Source: Medicago truncatula (Eukaryota > Streptophyta > Magnoliopsida > Fabales > Fabaceae). Taken from it: a stretch of 64,000 nt of DNA. The notes beneath the pieces are model-generated. The model was not told the DNA's origin, made no database searches, and saw nothing but the letters and a program-made list of their open reading frames with translations. The stretch's first letter is position 1. Every line of letters starts with the position of its first letter. Positions 1 through 11,485 of this stretch are shown here, piece after piece. The position numbers were made by a program, and so were the translations under genes. The DNA is taken from assembly GCF_003473485.1 (NCBI RefSeq), contig NC_053045.1, positions 61,112,494 to 61,176,493 on the forward strand, given 5' to 3'.

Positions 1-1030
1 TGACATATCAGAAAAATGGGGTAGAGAAACCATTAATTAATTAATTAATCACTGTTTATATTCTATTCTATTCCCATAAAAACAGTAAGCATTACGACGA
101 ACGAATCAACACCAAAGTTTGGGGAGGGCTGACACATAATTTTTAGAGGGAGCGATGTCTCTCACAAGACTTTGGACACAGATGAAAAAAGGTACAAAGA
201 GAAAAAGTTAAATAATATATATTTTATAAATAGTTAAATGATATGTATTTTTATATGTATGTGACAAAATTTTGCGTCCACTCAAATATTTTCCGAATTT
301 TTGATTAAGAAATAAAAATCGTAGGAATGAATAAATTCCAATAAATTAAACCCAGGAGCTATGCTCCTCAGTATATATATGGAGAAAAGAAAACTGTCTC
401 TTGACTATAATAGGCGCTCAATTATCTTGTTTAAGCAACATAATTCACTCGTCTTAATATTTAAAAAAATGTTAACAAGTGTCAACTAAGGGATATCAAA
501 ATCGTCAAATAAACATCTTACCCTACTCAATATTTAACATTTATTCTCAGCATACTCTTTATTACATTTTTTTTCTTCTTCTTTCTTATAAGTCCTTACT
601 CGGCTCTTTATCAACAATTGATTGAATTTCTCGATCAATCGTTGTGTTTTTTGTTTGTTTATCTTGTTACTTTAGAACCAATAAGAGCTGATAAGTCAAC
701 TTTGGTTTGATTTGATTCCAAACAAGAGGAACCATTTTGGATAAGGAGAGCAGCATGGGAAAAAGTTCAAAGCCACGTGGGGTCAATGTGTACTTTTTTG
801 CAACAATTATTTAGGGAAAAAACTATTAGTCAATCACCTTTTAACACGTGTTAAAAGTCTAAGTATTCCAACCACTCACAATCAATCTGTGCTTATAAAT
901 TGGACACAATATGATTACTCAATATGTATAATAGATCATGCTATATAGTGATGAAATGCAAGTGTGGTTGAAGTTGAATTGCATTTGTAGGTTATTCACT
1001 CTGAAAGTGTCTGATATGAAGGTAGAGAGA
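1..1030. other. intergenic, no gene seen
   Basis: This is AT-rich sequence with short homopolymer runs and no open frame that resembles a protein family. The part next to the hairpin at 1031 may hold the promoter of that small RNA. I see no convincing TATA box or transposon ends in it. Confidence 0.5.
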
Positions 1031-1105
1031 GTGGATTTGAGCCAGGATGGCTTGCCGGCATGCATTTTAGGGTGTTGCTAGCGGGCCATCTTGTCTCACA
1101 TTTGC
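1031..1105 (+). ncRNA. miR169-like microRNA hairpin (variant 5' end)
   Basis: The sequence folds into a tight stem-loop. The candidate mature strand is 1038-1058 (21 nt, starting TGAGCCAGGATGG and ending CTTGCCGG) and pairs with 1078-1098. I count about 17 pairs including four G-U, with mismatches near 1042/1094 and 1056/1080 and a 15-nt loop. The candidate star strand is about 1080-1100. The 3' two thirds match the miR169 family, which targets NF-YA (HAP2) transcription factor mRNAs. One A is missing from the usual GCCAAGG block, so the 5' end is shifted by one base. The fold is seen directly in the sequence; that it is expressed and processed as a miRNA is inference. Confidence 0.65.
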
Positions 1106-1109
1106 TATC

Positions 1110-2500
1110 TTTCCTCTTATATTAGACTCTTAACATATCTTAATTAGTGTACATGTTTCTTGTAGCATGCATCAATTATCAATTGTATATTAAGTGAGGG
1201 TAAGAATAATAGGTGTATTAACAATGGATTTCAACCGCTTAAGTAAATGTTCATAAATTCGATCCCTTATGTATATGGAGAAAATTTGATTGAAAGAAAA
1301 GAATTTATTTTATATGCTACATGTTTTTTGACAAACTACGAAATGGTATTGAAAATTTCAAAAGTAAAAACTACATTCTCGCCTTTATACGAAATTCTCG
1401 AGCAAAAAAACAAGTAATAAAATAATTTTAGAGTTTAATATAATTAATACTAATTAGTACTTAGATCACCAATTTTTTTCTATTTATCATAAATAGTTTC
1501 TTCAACTTTCAAGAGAAAAACTATAAATTTAATGGCCAAAGACAGAGGTACCAAAAAATTTCAATAAGTTGGGGCCAAGGTCCCATTTAAGTCTCCATTA
1601 TCTGAAGTCTTATTTAGTACTATTTTATGGTAAATTCTTTGTTTTAGGTCAAGTGCTTTGAAGTTTTTGAGGGTACCTAACAAAATATACATTTTCATTG
1701 GTGGGTAAGTGAGAGTGGGATTCCAATGTTTGATCAAGTATATTAAATGTAGGCTCACATTGATTATGAATGAGTTAAATCTTAAATATTAAAGAGGAGA
1801 AATGCTTAATAGCACGACATACATTGTCGTGTAAGCCGCACGACCTTTGTATTCCTATAAACCTGAATTATATTTATTTTAATTAAAACTTAATTTAGAA
1901 AGACATGACTCATAATTTTAATGTGTGCGGTGTCTCGATTTCTTGGCAGTCATTAGTATGTTGTTGTAATACATTTTCCTCTGAGACTGAACAAGTGAAA
2001 TATAGGTCACGTTTTATTATAATAAGGAAGTATGCAATTTATTCTATATCACATCCTATAAAATATGCTACAAACCTTGACTTGTGATCCTACATATAAC
2101 TGATTATCTAGTAGTGGAATCTTTAGGAAGAAACCACATATATAGTCTAGTATTCCCAGCAAAACAATATTATAAAAGCTGTTTGATCATGAGACAGTGC
2201 TACTTATCAAAGAATATTGATTAAAATAATCTTAACATAGATTGAACGGTATTAATTAAAGTTATGTGAAATATCGTGTCTTATGTCAAACATGTACTTG
2301 CTTCTTTGTTTTTCTTGAGAAATCTGTTGGTTTATTATATTTGTCATATGAATTCATTTTAATGGTTGGATTGAGCAAAATTAACATTTTTTTTATATTC
2401 AACTAAATCACGTAATTTTGCCAAAAATCACCATGGATGCAAACATCAACTAAGCTTATGTTATATTATATGAATATCCTTCTTAAATAAGGGAACAACA
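1110..2500. other. intergenic, no gene seen
   Basis: Nothing here resembles a known protein or a clear transposon. The right end is the 3' flank of the calmodulin-like gene on the minus strand. Open frames at about 1561-1758 and 1905-2087 have no recognisable features. Confidence 0.5.
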
Positions 2501-2506
2501 AACAGA

Positions 2507-3106
2507 TCAGCAGCAGAAGTGGTTTTTCATAATATTTACAAACTCAATGAAATCAATTCTTCCATCTTGATTTTCATCAAAAATTGTGATCATCTTTTGG
2601 CAGTTCTCAAATTCTGATCCTTGTTTCAATCCCAAAATAACAAGAACTCTTTGCAACTCCTTTGCATCAATAAAACCATCTTTGTTCTCATCAAAAACAT
2701 CAAAAGCTTGCTTCAACTCCTCCAAACTAGGCTCATTCTCTTCAAACACTTCACAAAGCTCCTTGGAACCATACTTTTCTTCAAGTTCCTCGCTTTCTGA
2801 GCTGCAAAAAAATCCCATTTTTTCCATCACCATTTTCACTTCATCTCTTTCAATCATGTCACCATTATCTCTGCCAATATTTGACTCATTCTCTTGACTG
2901 CTACACTTAGATTCTGAAACCTTCTTCTCCTCTCTTACCTCTGAGCTACCAGAATGAATTTGGCAAAGAAGGAAAAACCATATACTTGAGAAAAAATTGT
3001 GGATTTTGTTGAAAAATGTTAAGTATAGGAAAAGGTCTATCAAACCAAATAAGGGAGAAGTTGAGTTGCTAATGCTATTACTCTGTGAAATTTGAGGAAG
3101 AGCCAT
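2507..3106 (-). CDS. calmodulin-like calcium-binding protein (CML45/46-type)
   Basis: The gene is intronless and encodes 199 residues. It is a calcium sensor of the plant CML family, expected to change shape on Ca2+ binding and then bind target proteins. Two canonical EF-hand loops are visible near the C-terminus: residues 139-150 (DENKDGFIDAKE) and 177-188 (DENQDGRIDFIE), both with Asp at loop position 1 and Glu at position 12. Residues about 20-48 are strongly hydrophobic (LFGLIDLFLYLTFF and SIWFFLLC), suggesting an N-terminal membrane anchor. An acidic, Ser/Glu-rich linker follows. The protein ends in Cys-Cys. This layout (hydrophobic N-terminus, acidic linker, C-terminal EF pair) matches what I recall of Arabidopsis CML45/46. 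The start at 3106 is the first Met of the frame and has a TATA box about 100 bp upstream. The specific physiological role is unknown. Confidence 0.88.
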   Translation of the reverse strand: MALPQISQSNSISNSTSPLFGLIDLFLYLTFFNKIHNFFSSIWFFLLCQIHSGSSEVREEKKVSESKCSSQENESNIGRDNGDMIERDEVKMVMEKMGFFCSSESEELEEKYGSKELCEVFEENEPSLEELKQAFDVFDENKDGFIDAKELQRVLVILGLKQGSEFENCQKMITIFDENQDGRIDFIEFVNIMKNHFCC

Positions 3107-3205
3107 TGCTTCTACAAGGTTAAGTTAAAATTGTTAAGTTTTTATTTAGCCTACGAAGATTAGAAAACTTGTTATTATGGTTTAAGAAGGTGGATGAAAG
3201 GTTGG

Positions 3206-3213
3206 TTATATAA
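3206..3213 (-). promoter_or_regulatory. TATA box of the calmodulin-like gene
   Basis: TTATATAA (self-complementary) lies about 100 bp upstream of the ATG at 3106, a fitting place for a plant core promoter with a short leader. The assignment is by position and sequence only. Confidence 0.4.
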
Positions 3214-3599
3214 TTCAGAAGTTGTAACTTGGACCATTGGAGAAGCTAAATTGGTCATCTTGGAAAGAGGGAGGAAGGTGCATGTAGCAGAAATGGTAGA
3301 AAGAATATGCCTATGATAATGATATTATAATGCTATGGTTTTTTCTTGACAACATCAAAGGAAATTTCCTGTTTCTAAATTGCAGCATACATGTAACTTT
3401 CTATGTTGTGTTGGTCATTGTCATCAATATTTTTCTCATGTGACTTTTTAGGTGGATTTAGTGGTCAATGAGGAAATGGAAAAGACAAAATTTTCAGCAC
3501 TTTCCTGGAAGTATCTGAGCACTAGGCTGCCTAACAAATTACTAATATTGTCTATGTTTCACACCAAATCATCTATTCCTTATATTATAAGCAAAAACA

Positions 3600-4663
3600 A
3601 ATATGTTTGGTTGTGTTTTGTTTTTTAGTTTTCAAAATCAATTTTTAAAACCATTTTTCTAAAACTGTTTTAAAGAAGAAACATATAAAAAAAAAAAACG
3701 TGTTTGGTAATTCTTTTTTAAAAACTGTTTTTGAAATAAGAATTTGAGAAGACTTGTTTGATAAATTTGATTTTTGAATTTATTTTTCTTACAGCTGTTA
3801 GAATGTATTTAAAATAAATTTAAAAATTGAAAAATTTGTTTGATAAAAAAAATGAATGTAATAATTACAAATGAGTTCCTGAGAAAAGTTTAATACATTG
3901 ATTTCTTTTTTACAATCAATAAATTTAGAAAGTTTTTTCTCGAATATGACACATGATTAAGCTACTAAAGTTTGGATTCCACTCGTATCAATGGCAAGCC
4001 TTTGTTATATAGGTGGTTTTTTTTTTTTTTTTGAAAGAAAAGTATCGTTATGTAGGTGGTTAGATGGTTATGCCTTACTTTACATGTTATCTGTATGACC
4101 GTTTGATTATGGTCAGATAATTCAAACAACTTTGTGTACTGTTCCATTGCTTCGCGTAGTATCCACATTTGACTAGACAAATTAATAATTATAAATCAAG
4201 TTTAAAAATAAAATAAAATTAAGATTTCCAATAATAAAATAATTCAGTGAAATATCAATAGGTTTAAAAATCGAAAAAAAAAATGAAGTTGGAAAAATAT
4301 AAATACAAAAAGTTGAGAATGTTGTTCTCAATGCCAATCACGAACTTATCCTTGAATATAACATTTCCGTTCCCTTAACAATTACGTGCAATTAATAATT
4401 GGAAAATATTTGTACAACTTCAATATAATTACAACAATTGCCATTAATGAAAAGTGTAGTTTTCTCTGTGTTTTCTGTTTTGAAAACTAAAATTAAAAAG
4501 CAAAACATGTTTTAGTTCTTTTCATTTTATAGTTTTTAAAAACCGATAATGAAAATTAATTTTTAAAATTGCTTTTTGAAACTTGATGCTTGAAACAAAT
4601 TTTTTATTTTGCAGTTTTTAAAAATTAAAAAAGAGTTTTTGAAAACTAATTCAAACAGGCCCA
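3600..4663. mobile_element. non-autonomous inverted-repeat transposon (hAT-like?)
   Basis: The left edge reads TATGTTTGGTTGTGTTTTG followed by runs such as AGTTTTCAAAA. The right edge, read on the other strand, starts TATGGGCCTGTTTGAATTAG and continues with the same AGTTTTCAAAA and TTTTTAAAA pattern. This gives imperfect terminal inverted repeats of roughly 50-100 bp around about 1 kb of AT-rich DNA. No transposase is visible. The family is uncertain and I could not fix a target duplication. Confidence 0.4.
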
Positions 4664-4669
4664 TAACTT

Positions 4670-7600
4670 TTCAGATCTCCTTTGAAGGAAAAAAAAACTT
4701 TTCAGATCTCCTACCGTGGCATGAGCTAGTCTCCTACAATGTGTCTTAATCTGGATTACCTCAAATAAAAAGAATATTTAGAATTGATGATTTTATATAT
4801 TTTCCTTTTTATATTTTATATGCTATATTTTAAAACTATACTAATTATATTTTATGACATTAAATATTTAAAATATTTTACTAAAGAATCGTACATTTTT
4901 TTTTTGGTCAGGATAATCGTACATTTTTATCGTATACAATATGTAACACAAGTAGGAGTGGGAATAAGTTTGGTTAAGCTGTGCTTTGAAAGGCCTAAAC
5001 CTGCCATATGAACTTCAAATGATTTTTAGAATTTGAGTCTAGCATGCGACTTGCCATATGTTTATTTTTTTAGGTCCTGATCTTTTGAAAATCTGATATG
5101 ACCTGATAGCTTGTTTAAAAACCTATTTTATTTGAACATCTTTAAATAAGTAATGTGATCTAAGTTAAAATAGACTAGCGAACTAATAGATCAATGTGAT
5201 TAAATTTCCTTTTGATAATTAACATGAATGTTTAGAGAATTGGACTATATATTATATCATATTCAATTCTAGTTTTACATAATACATTTTAATATACGAA
5301 AAAATAATGTATACTAATACGTCTAAATTAATGAAAAGGTTAACAAATTTATAATTCAATTCAAAGTATAAAATTAATATAATAATATTAGTAACAAATA
5401 ATATTATTCATTGTTTAGCTAAATAATATTAGTAACAAATAATATGGCCCGTGGTCTAACTTTTTTAGCTAAATATGCTTCTAAAACCCAAGTCTTCATT
5501 GTTTAAGAAAAAAGTTTGGTCTGACATGTCGTAGGTTAGGACTTACGGTCCTATAAGCTGGTTTGTCTTATTCTCATCCCTAGGTACAAGTCATCATTCC
5601 TTTGAAAAGAAAAGATTTTTTTATACCAAAAATATATATTTTATTCTATATAAAACTATTTTTTTGTACCACATAATATATAATCCACCTCTGCTTTCGC
5701 CTACTTCTTCATTAAGAGTTTAAACTAATAAAACATGCTATGTGAAAAAATTGGAAGAAAGAAATAATATTAAATATTTTTTATGATAAATAAGAAATAT
5801 TGTAATCACATTTCCAAATTGTTCGATAGATGTAATTGATCATATATACATTACTGACCGGCTAAACGGATTTAAAAGGTGTCAAACAACACTTAATTAC
5901 CGTTTTGTGGTTAGCCATAATTAACTGCATTTGGTTTTTAATTGTTGGTGAAAAGACATTAGCTAAAGAGCAACCCTACGTTTTATTCCATAACTCTTTT
6001 AACCCCTTTACTCAGTCAAGTGAATTATTCATTACTGAACATAACAAAAAAAAAAAAGGTAGATATGTTTTAGCTCACTTCTCTACCAATGAGATATAAA
6101 ATAATGGAAATGGAAGGATGCCATTTGTTTAGTAAAAATATAATATGAGAGATACATACACAATCAGGAAAAAATATGACGAAAAGAAGTATGTTCTAAA
6201 GTATGTAAGAGAAGAGAAGGGGTACACAATCAAGTTCACCATACAGAATGATGAGGGTTGAGTGTGCAAGTATGGAAAGAGGCTAAAAATGACTTAGATA
6301 TGAGCTAACAAGTCTTTGCGCAACTGGAACAGGGAGAGAGCGAGAGGATACAAAAGTTTTTTAAAGAAAGTTATATTTTTTTTTTTTTTTTTAAGAATGT
6401 GGGGTGTGCTTGGCAAAGTGTCAGGGTAGCTGTAGCAGCAATCTAAACAATCGAAAAAAAATTTGGAAATTAGCTATGAGTTGGGCTTCAAGCCCATTAG
6501 ACCTTGCACAAACACAAAAGAATATGAGAATTTCTTTTCTCATCCCCCGTCTTTCTCGCACGCCCTCCATTTTACCCATTTTGCCCGTTTAAATTTTATT
6601 ATCCGTATGTATTAGACGTATTTCAGATTATAAAATTTGAAAGGTGTTTGACCCAATTCAATTTATTAATTCAACATAATATATTAAAATACATAATTTA
6701 AAATTGACAACAAAATTGATCAATTGAATACAATTTCATAATACATTTACATAACATCATAGTATAAAATATTTGACAACAAACACTAAATTTGTAGTAT
6801 AGGAAGATGGACGGAAAAGGAGGAAGAGAAGGTTTGCCATCCCTCTTCTGCGCCCTCCAAAGAAGATGGGAACACAAGATGATGGATCAAGAAAAGGTGG
6901 AAGCTAATTTGAACAATCACAAATCCAAACTAATCCAAAAACAAAGTTGAGGTAGGCAACCAACTTTGACCAATCATACTAACCTAAAACTATTGATATG
7001 AAGACCTCAAGTTAACCCTTTGTATGAAATGCCAACTATGAAACCATGGCATTCTAACCATGAAAAATTATGATGAATGGATGGCTATTCCAACCTTGTT
7101 AATCAAGCAACCATACATAGTCTGAGTGTTTTGAGATTTTATAATCCAAAATGATGCCTAAACTATTTCAGATTATGTAACTTGAAACGTGTTCAGATTG
7201 TGTTAAAACTTGTGTTTTTGGAGGTTTGGCACTTTTTAGATTAGATTATCCAAAATATGTTCATAACAATGAAAATAGAAAAAAATCTACTATTTAATCA
7301 AATTCAACTAACAATGTCGATATTATTAGACTACATATTTTCAATCAAATTCATATACAAGACCTCATAGTTGTGTTTGAATCAATACCATTATCAAGTA
7401 TCGCTACTAAACCTGTTAGATTTCATGATACGGTGATAGAAAAGATCTCTAACGGTAGCCAACGCCTCTTGTTGGAAGATGTTGAATCAATAGTTAGATT
7501 TTATGATTTAGTGTTGATGCATTCATCACTATTATTGTTGAGTTTATTTCTTAACTCTCCGATAATATTTCATGAGCATTAGCATAGCTCTAATACCACT

Positions 7601-7860
7601 AATGTTAATGCCCAGTTCTATGAGAGTTGGAAATAAATAAACTATTCTTTTACACGACAATACTCGTTTATCTTTATTTATTTTTTTTTAAGTTTGTGCA
7701 CCTATCATTCTAGAAAGAAAAAAAAAACGCAATATACCCTACCTCAGTATGAGAAGCACGCACCTTTTTCGTGATAACATATAGGCATCGTTTTCCTTGT
7801 AAATAAAATTCTAAAGACTGCAAACTGAAGAAGAGTCCTCAAAGCATCACATGAGAAGAA
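4670..7860. other. intergenic, no gene seen
   Basis: This is AT-rich sequence with poly-A/T tracts. Stretches near 6535-6600 (CCCCCGTCTTTCTCGC) and 6800-6860 (GACGGAAAAGGAGGAAGAG) are loosely complementary and may be the ends of a degenerate inverted-repeat element. An open frame at about 7373-7582 shows no domain. No RNA gene was recognised here. Confidence 0.45.
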
Positions 7861-7861
7861 A

Positions 7862-7950
7862 AAAGCAAAATGTAGTCAAGAACAACTTGCCGGAAGAAAC
7901 CAAGGAATTAGATATATTGCCGGCAAGTCATCCTTGGCTGCACTCCACTT
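7862..7950 (-). ncRNA. MIR169: miR169 microRNA precursor
   Basis: On the minus strand, 7940-7920 reads CAGCCAAGGATGACTTGCCG plus a final G. As far as I can recall this is identical to the canonical 21-nt miR169b/c mature form. It is in the 5' arm. The 3' arm at about 7893-7871 (CCGGCAAGTTGTTCTTGACT) pairs with it across nearly the whole length, with three G-U wobbles and one mismatch inside the duplex. The loop is about 26 nt. miR169 guides AGO1 cleavage of NF-YA (HAP2) mRNAs, and in legumes this module acts in nutrient response and nodule development. Mature sequence and hairpin are both seen directly; expression is inferred. Confidence 0.9.
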
Positions 7951-7954
7951 TATG

Positions 7955-8950
7955 CCTCTTCATGTGAGTTGAGAGAACCTAATTAGAATATTTAGATTTC
8001 AGCAATAATAGTGAAGCATAATAAGAGAAATATATATATAGTCGTTGGCTAAAATAAAAATAAAAATATTGGAATAAGAAAGTACTAGATAGATCCGTTT
8101 CTGTTCCGTACCTTTCACGCTCATTCTGACTCACCGACTTTCCAAAACAAGATAGATCCTATTTTATCAGACACTGCCAGATAAGGAAAACAACCACGCG
8201 GTACTTTCCAAAACTATCCACGTGAGTTTGTCCTCACAAATTGATTTCAAGTAAAAAAGAGTTGGATATAGAGTCATTTCTTATTCTTAAGAGAAATGAG
8301 TTGTATTAATTTGAAGTCTAGTCACAAAGTAAGTAAAATTTTATTAAAAGGTGTTTTTCTTCAAAAATTATACTTGATTCTTTTTAATGATTATTTATTC
8401 ATAGAATTATTACTTATCTACATATCAAACTTAGAATCATTCCTTCAAAAAAAAAAAAACTTAGAATCAAAAGCTTTTACGTCAATATAATTTTATAGAC
8501 AAATCAATTTTACTTGAAAGCAATCAAACATATCAAAATTAATTATAATCAATTTTGCCTCACAAAAGTGAAACAAATATAAACTATAAACACAATTTGA
8601 TTAAACTGCGTATGTTAAAAATGTAGTTGATCACATGTAATCTTTACAATATCAATTTAAAAAACTAAGTATATTGTCTAAATCATCTTCTGTAAGTATC
8701 TTCCCCCTTCATTTTTAAGTATGGTTGTGATCGCTTCATACATATCGGTGTATAAAAAGAATTAAGTCTATTGTCTAATTCATCTTTTATAAGTATACTT
8801 CCTCCGCTTTTTAGTATCGTTGGAGTGTACTAATCTTAAGGTTTCAGATTCGATTTTCATCAGTATTAATTTTGATGAGTTAGTTTGATTTTAAAAAAAA
8901 ATATATATATATTGATGATCATTACTTCGCACATGTCAATGCGTAACTTG
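7955..8950. other. intergenic, likely upstream region of the miR169 gene
   Basis: This lies 5' of the minus-strand miR169 hairpin, so it probably holds its promoter. A TATATATA run at about 8028-8038 (GAAATATATATATAG) is a possible TATA region about 90 bp upstream of the hairpin. No protein gene was recognised. Confidence 0.35.
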
Positions 8951-8957
8951 TATAGCT

Positions 8958-9246
8958 ACTCCCTCTATATATAAGCCCTCATTGCTTCTTCTTTTTTCAC
9001 ATTCTTAAAAAAAGTTGTTAATGCAATTCATGTGTCTATTTTATGTGTTAATATTATTAAACTATTTTTTATTTGTATGTGTACTTAATTTGACTTCTTA
9101 TATTTCAAAATAAGTTAGTAGTATTAATTAGAAGTATGTTTAGGAAAAAAAATAAAAATAAAGACATCTAATAATTTGCATAAAGACTTATATTTAACGA
9201 CACAACTTTTCTCAAATAATGTTTATAATTAGAGACGAAAAGAGTA
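8958..9246. repeat. degenerate Stowaway-like MITE
   Basis: The left edge reads CTCCCTCTATATATAAG. The right edge near 9225-9246 (TATAATTAGAGACGAAAAGAG) looks like a decayed inverted copy of the usual CTCCCTCCGTC...TATAAG end. It is AT-rich and has no coding capacity. Ends are approximate. Confidence 0.4.
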
Positions 9247-9354
9247 ATATCTTTAATTTTTTCATAAAAAATTATAAAAAGTTGATATTTTAAAAATATT
9301 CATTAAGACAAAATGAACAACATGTGCTATGCTAACGTTGATCTTTATGTATTA

Positions 9355-9925
9355 CTATCTTTGTTCATTTTTAATTGTTACCTTTTGACATTTTACACAA
9401 ACCAAGATAATCAATAAATATTACTCCCTCCGTCCCTAATTATAAGACCCTTTTGAGAATTTTTTTTGTCCCTTTTTATAAGACTCCTTTGTTATTTCCA
9501 ACTACATTAATTATTTCTTTACATACATACCCCTATTTATTATACATCCTTTTCTTCAATCAACAATAAATAACATGTTGAAAACATAAACCAACCTTCT
9601 TTCTTAAAGGATAAAATTGTAAAAATAATAGTGATTACAAACAACTTTAATACAAATATTCACTATCTTAATTCCCGTGATTTTGGCAAAAGGGTCTTAT
9701 ATATAGGGACGGAGGGAGTACTATTTTTTATACAATAGTTTTTGGTTTTTCTATAATAGCCTTATTCATTTAATATCTCTTTTCATATATTTCTCTCTAC
9801 ACAATAAATAATAAAGGGTAAACTTGTAGAACAACATTTAATATTAAATTGAACTTTGAAAATAACACTTAAACATAAACAAGTTTTTTATGCAAAAGAG
9901 AAAATTACAATGGAACAAAGGGGGT
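9355..9925. mobile_element. outer Stowaway-type MITE, split by a second MITE
   Basis: The left edge CTATCTTTGTTCATTTTTAA and the right edge (other strand) CCCCCTTTGTTCCATTGTAA are inverted repeats that go on for about 30 bp, both flanked by TA (9353-9354 and 9926-9927). Removing the inner element and its TA duplication leaves about 274 bp, a normal MITE size. It is non-coding and would need a mariner-type transposase in trans. Confidence 0.65.
9424..9718. mobile_element. inner Stowaway MITE (295 bp)
   Basis: The two ends read CTCCCTCCGTCCCTA followed by TATAAGACCCTTTTG, in inverted orientation over about 32 bp with about two mismatches, and TA lies on both sides (9422-9423, 9719-9720). TA target duplications and the CTCCCTCCGT terminus are the hallmarks of the Stowaway (Tc1/mariner) superfamily. 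The well-kept ends suggest a fairly recent insertion, into the older MITE around it. Confidence 0.85.
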
Positions 9926-10035
9926 AATAAAAAATAAAATCAAGTAGATTACAAGAATAACGCACATAGTCAAATTAATGATACTTAGAAAAGAACGAAG
10001 TGGAAATAATAGTATTACAAATATCCTATTAGTGG

Positions 10036-10522
10036 AAATAATAGTTTAGCCAACCTTAGTTTTCTAGTGAGATAAACTTCAATTTCTCTCTAAACTTTTT
10101 TTTTTCTTCATTAATTTCATCGATGAGAGATGGTTTTATGTCATTTTTGACCTAAAATCACGCTTTACATCTTTCTTTTTTTCCTTTATTTCAATCTAAA
10201 TAAGTGATTTTCACATATATCAAGTTTTTCCTTTGGGTTTTTTGTGATTTCGGCGTCTAAGTGCGGCGTTGTGTTGTTCTTTTAATTCCTATTGAAAGAT
10301 GGATATCGGTAAATTACAAAGTCAAGCATGGGTATTTCGGTGACTTAGATTTTATTATATTATTTGTAGTTATTTTGTCATTGTATTTTATTAACTTGGA
10401 TGGTGTGAGTTTTGTCGCAGATTCACCCTTTTTGTTTTTAACAATGTTTATATCTGATGTACTAGATCAATTTGAATGAAAGAATATCGTTTTGTTTTTG
10501 TAAAAAATAATGTGAAAAATAC
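10036..10522 (+). mobile_element. possible retroposed fragment with direct repeats
   Basis: The stretch is flanked by AATATCCTATTAGTGG (about 10020-10035) and AATACTATTAGTGG (about 10517-10530), which share CTATTAGTGG. It ends in a TTTTTGTAAAAAA tail, as seen at LINE or SINE 3' ends. No coding domain is recognisable inside, so family assignment is open. Confidence 0.3.
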
Positions 10523-10530
10523 TATTAGTG

Positions 10531-11475
10531 GCAATGGGAAATGAGTAGTCTATTGTAACCAAAGGTCTCAGTTGACCTCATACATGAATCATCTACAATA
10601 AATTAAACGGTTGTGTATTTTTAGTTATTTATTCTATGGTTAGCAATGAGGTTTCCGTCTATAGAAGAAACATATATACATTGAGACGGTGCCGCGGTGC
10701 TAGTGGCCACCGTTTTGAGGAAGAGGGAGAATGAAATTATCTCTATAGCTATAGTGACTTTGTCGAATTTAGGAAATGCTTATTACAGTTTTGATATCCC
10801 TGTTTCACCATTTTATAAAATTCATCCCTCTTCGTATTTTTAAACTAAAATTTGATGATTTGGTATATTTTAGATGAAATGATTGATGATGAAAACAAAT
10901 ATCAAAATTGATTAAAGTAAGAAAATTTAATTAAAAACATCATTTAAAGCATGTCATTTAATCATATTTTAGACTAAATAGTTGATGAAAGGAATAAAAT
11001 TATTAAATTTTAGAATAGGAAAAAATGAAAAAATAGAGAATCAAAACTATAATTAAACCTACTTTATTTTATTGATATAGATAGGAAAATTAATTAATCA
11101 ACCAGCTGTTGTATTCAATTGAATTTTTCAAAATAAATGATATATAGAGCATGAAATAAATGTATGTCTAGATGATTTTTATTTCTCCCTTCGGGAACAT
11201 CTAATAGATGATTTTTATTTAGATTTATGACCATACAAATATTTGGTGTTCTTGATAAAAAAGAAATTATCAAATATTCTACAATTTTGTACAAAGGATG
11301 TGAATCCATATAACTCTAAAGTTGAAAAGTTAGAGAATGAAGAACCGAATAGAAATAATAAAGAGCTAGATAATTTGGCGATAATAACGAAAATAAAGAT
11401 TATCATTAAAATAGAATTGATTGTTGATATAGCTTGTAATGAAAATGAACAACCTTGTGAGTCTATTCCATTAAA
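10531..11475. other. intergenic, no gene seen
   Basis: This is AT-rich sequence. Overlapping open frames on both strands at about 11115-11605 carry no domain, are rich in Ile/Lys/Asn as expected from AT content, and the plus-strand one runs into the foldback element. I read them as chance. Confidence 0.5.
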
Positions 11476-11485
11476 TATTTATGAT

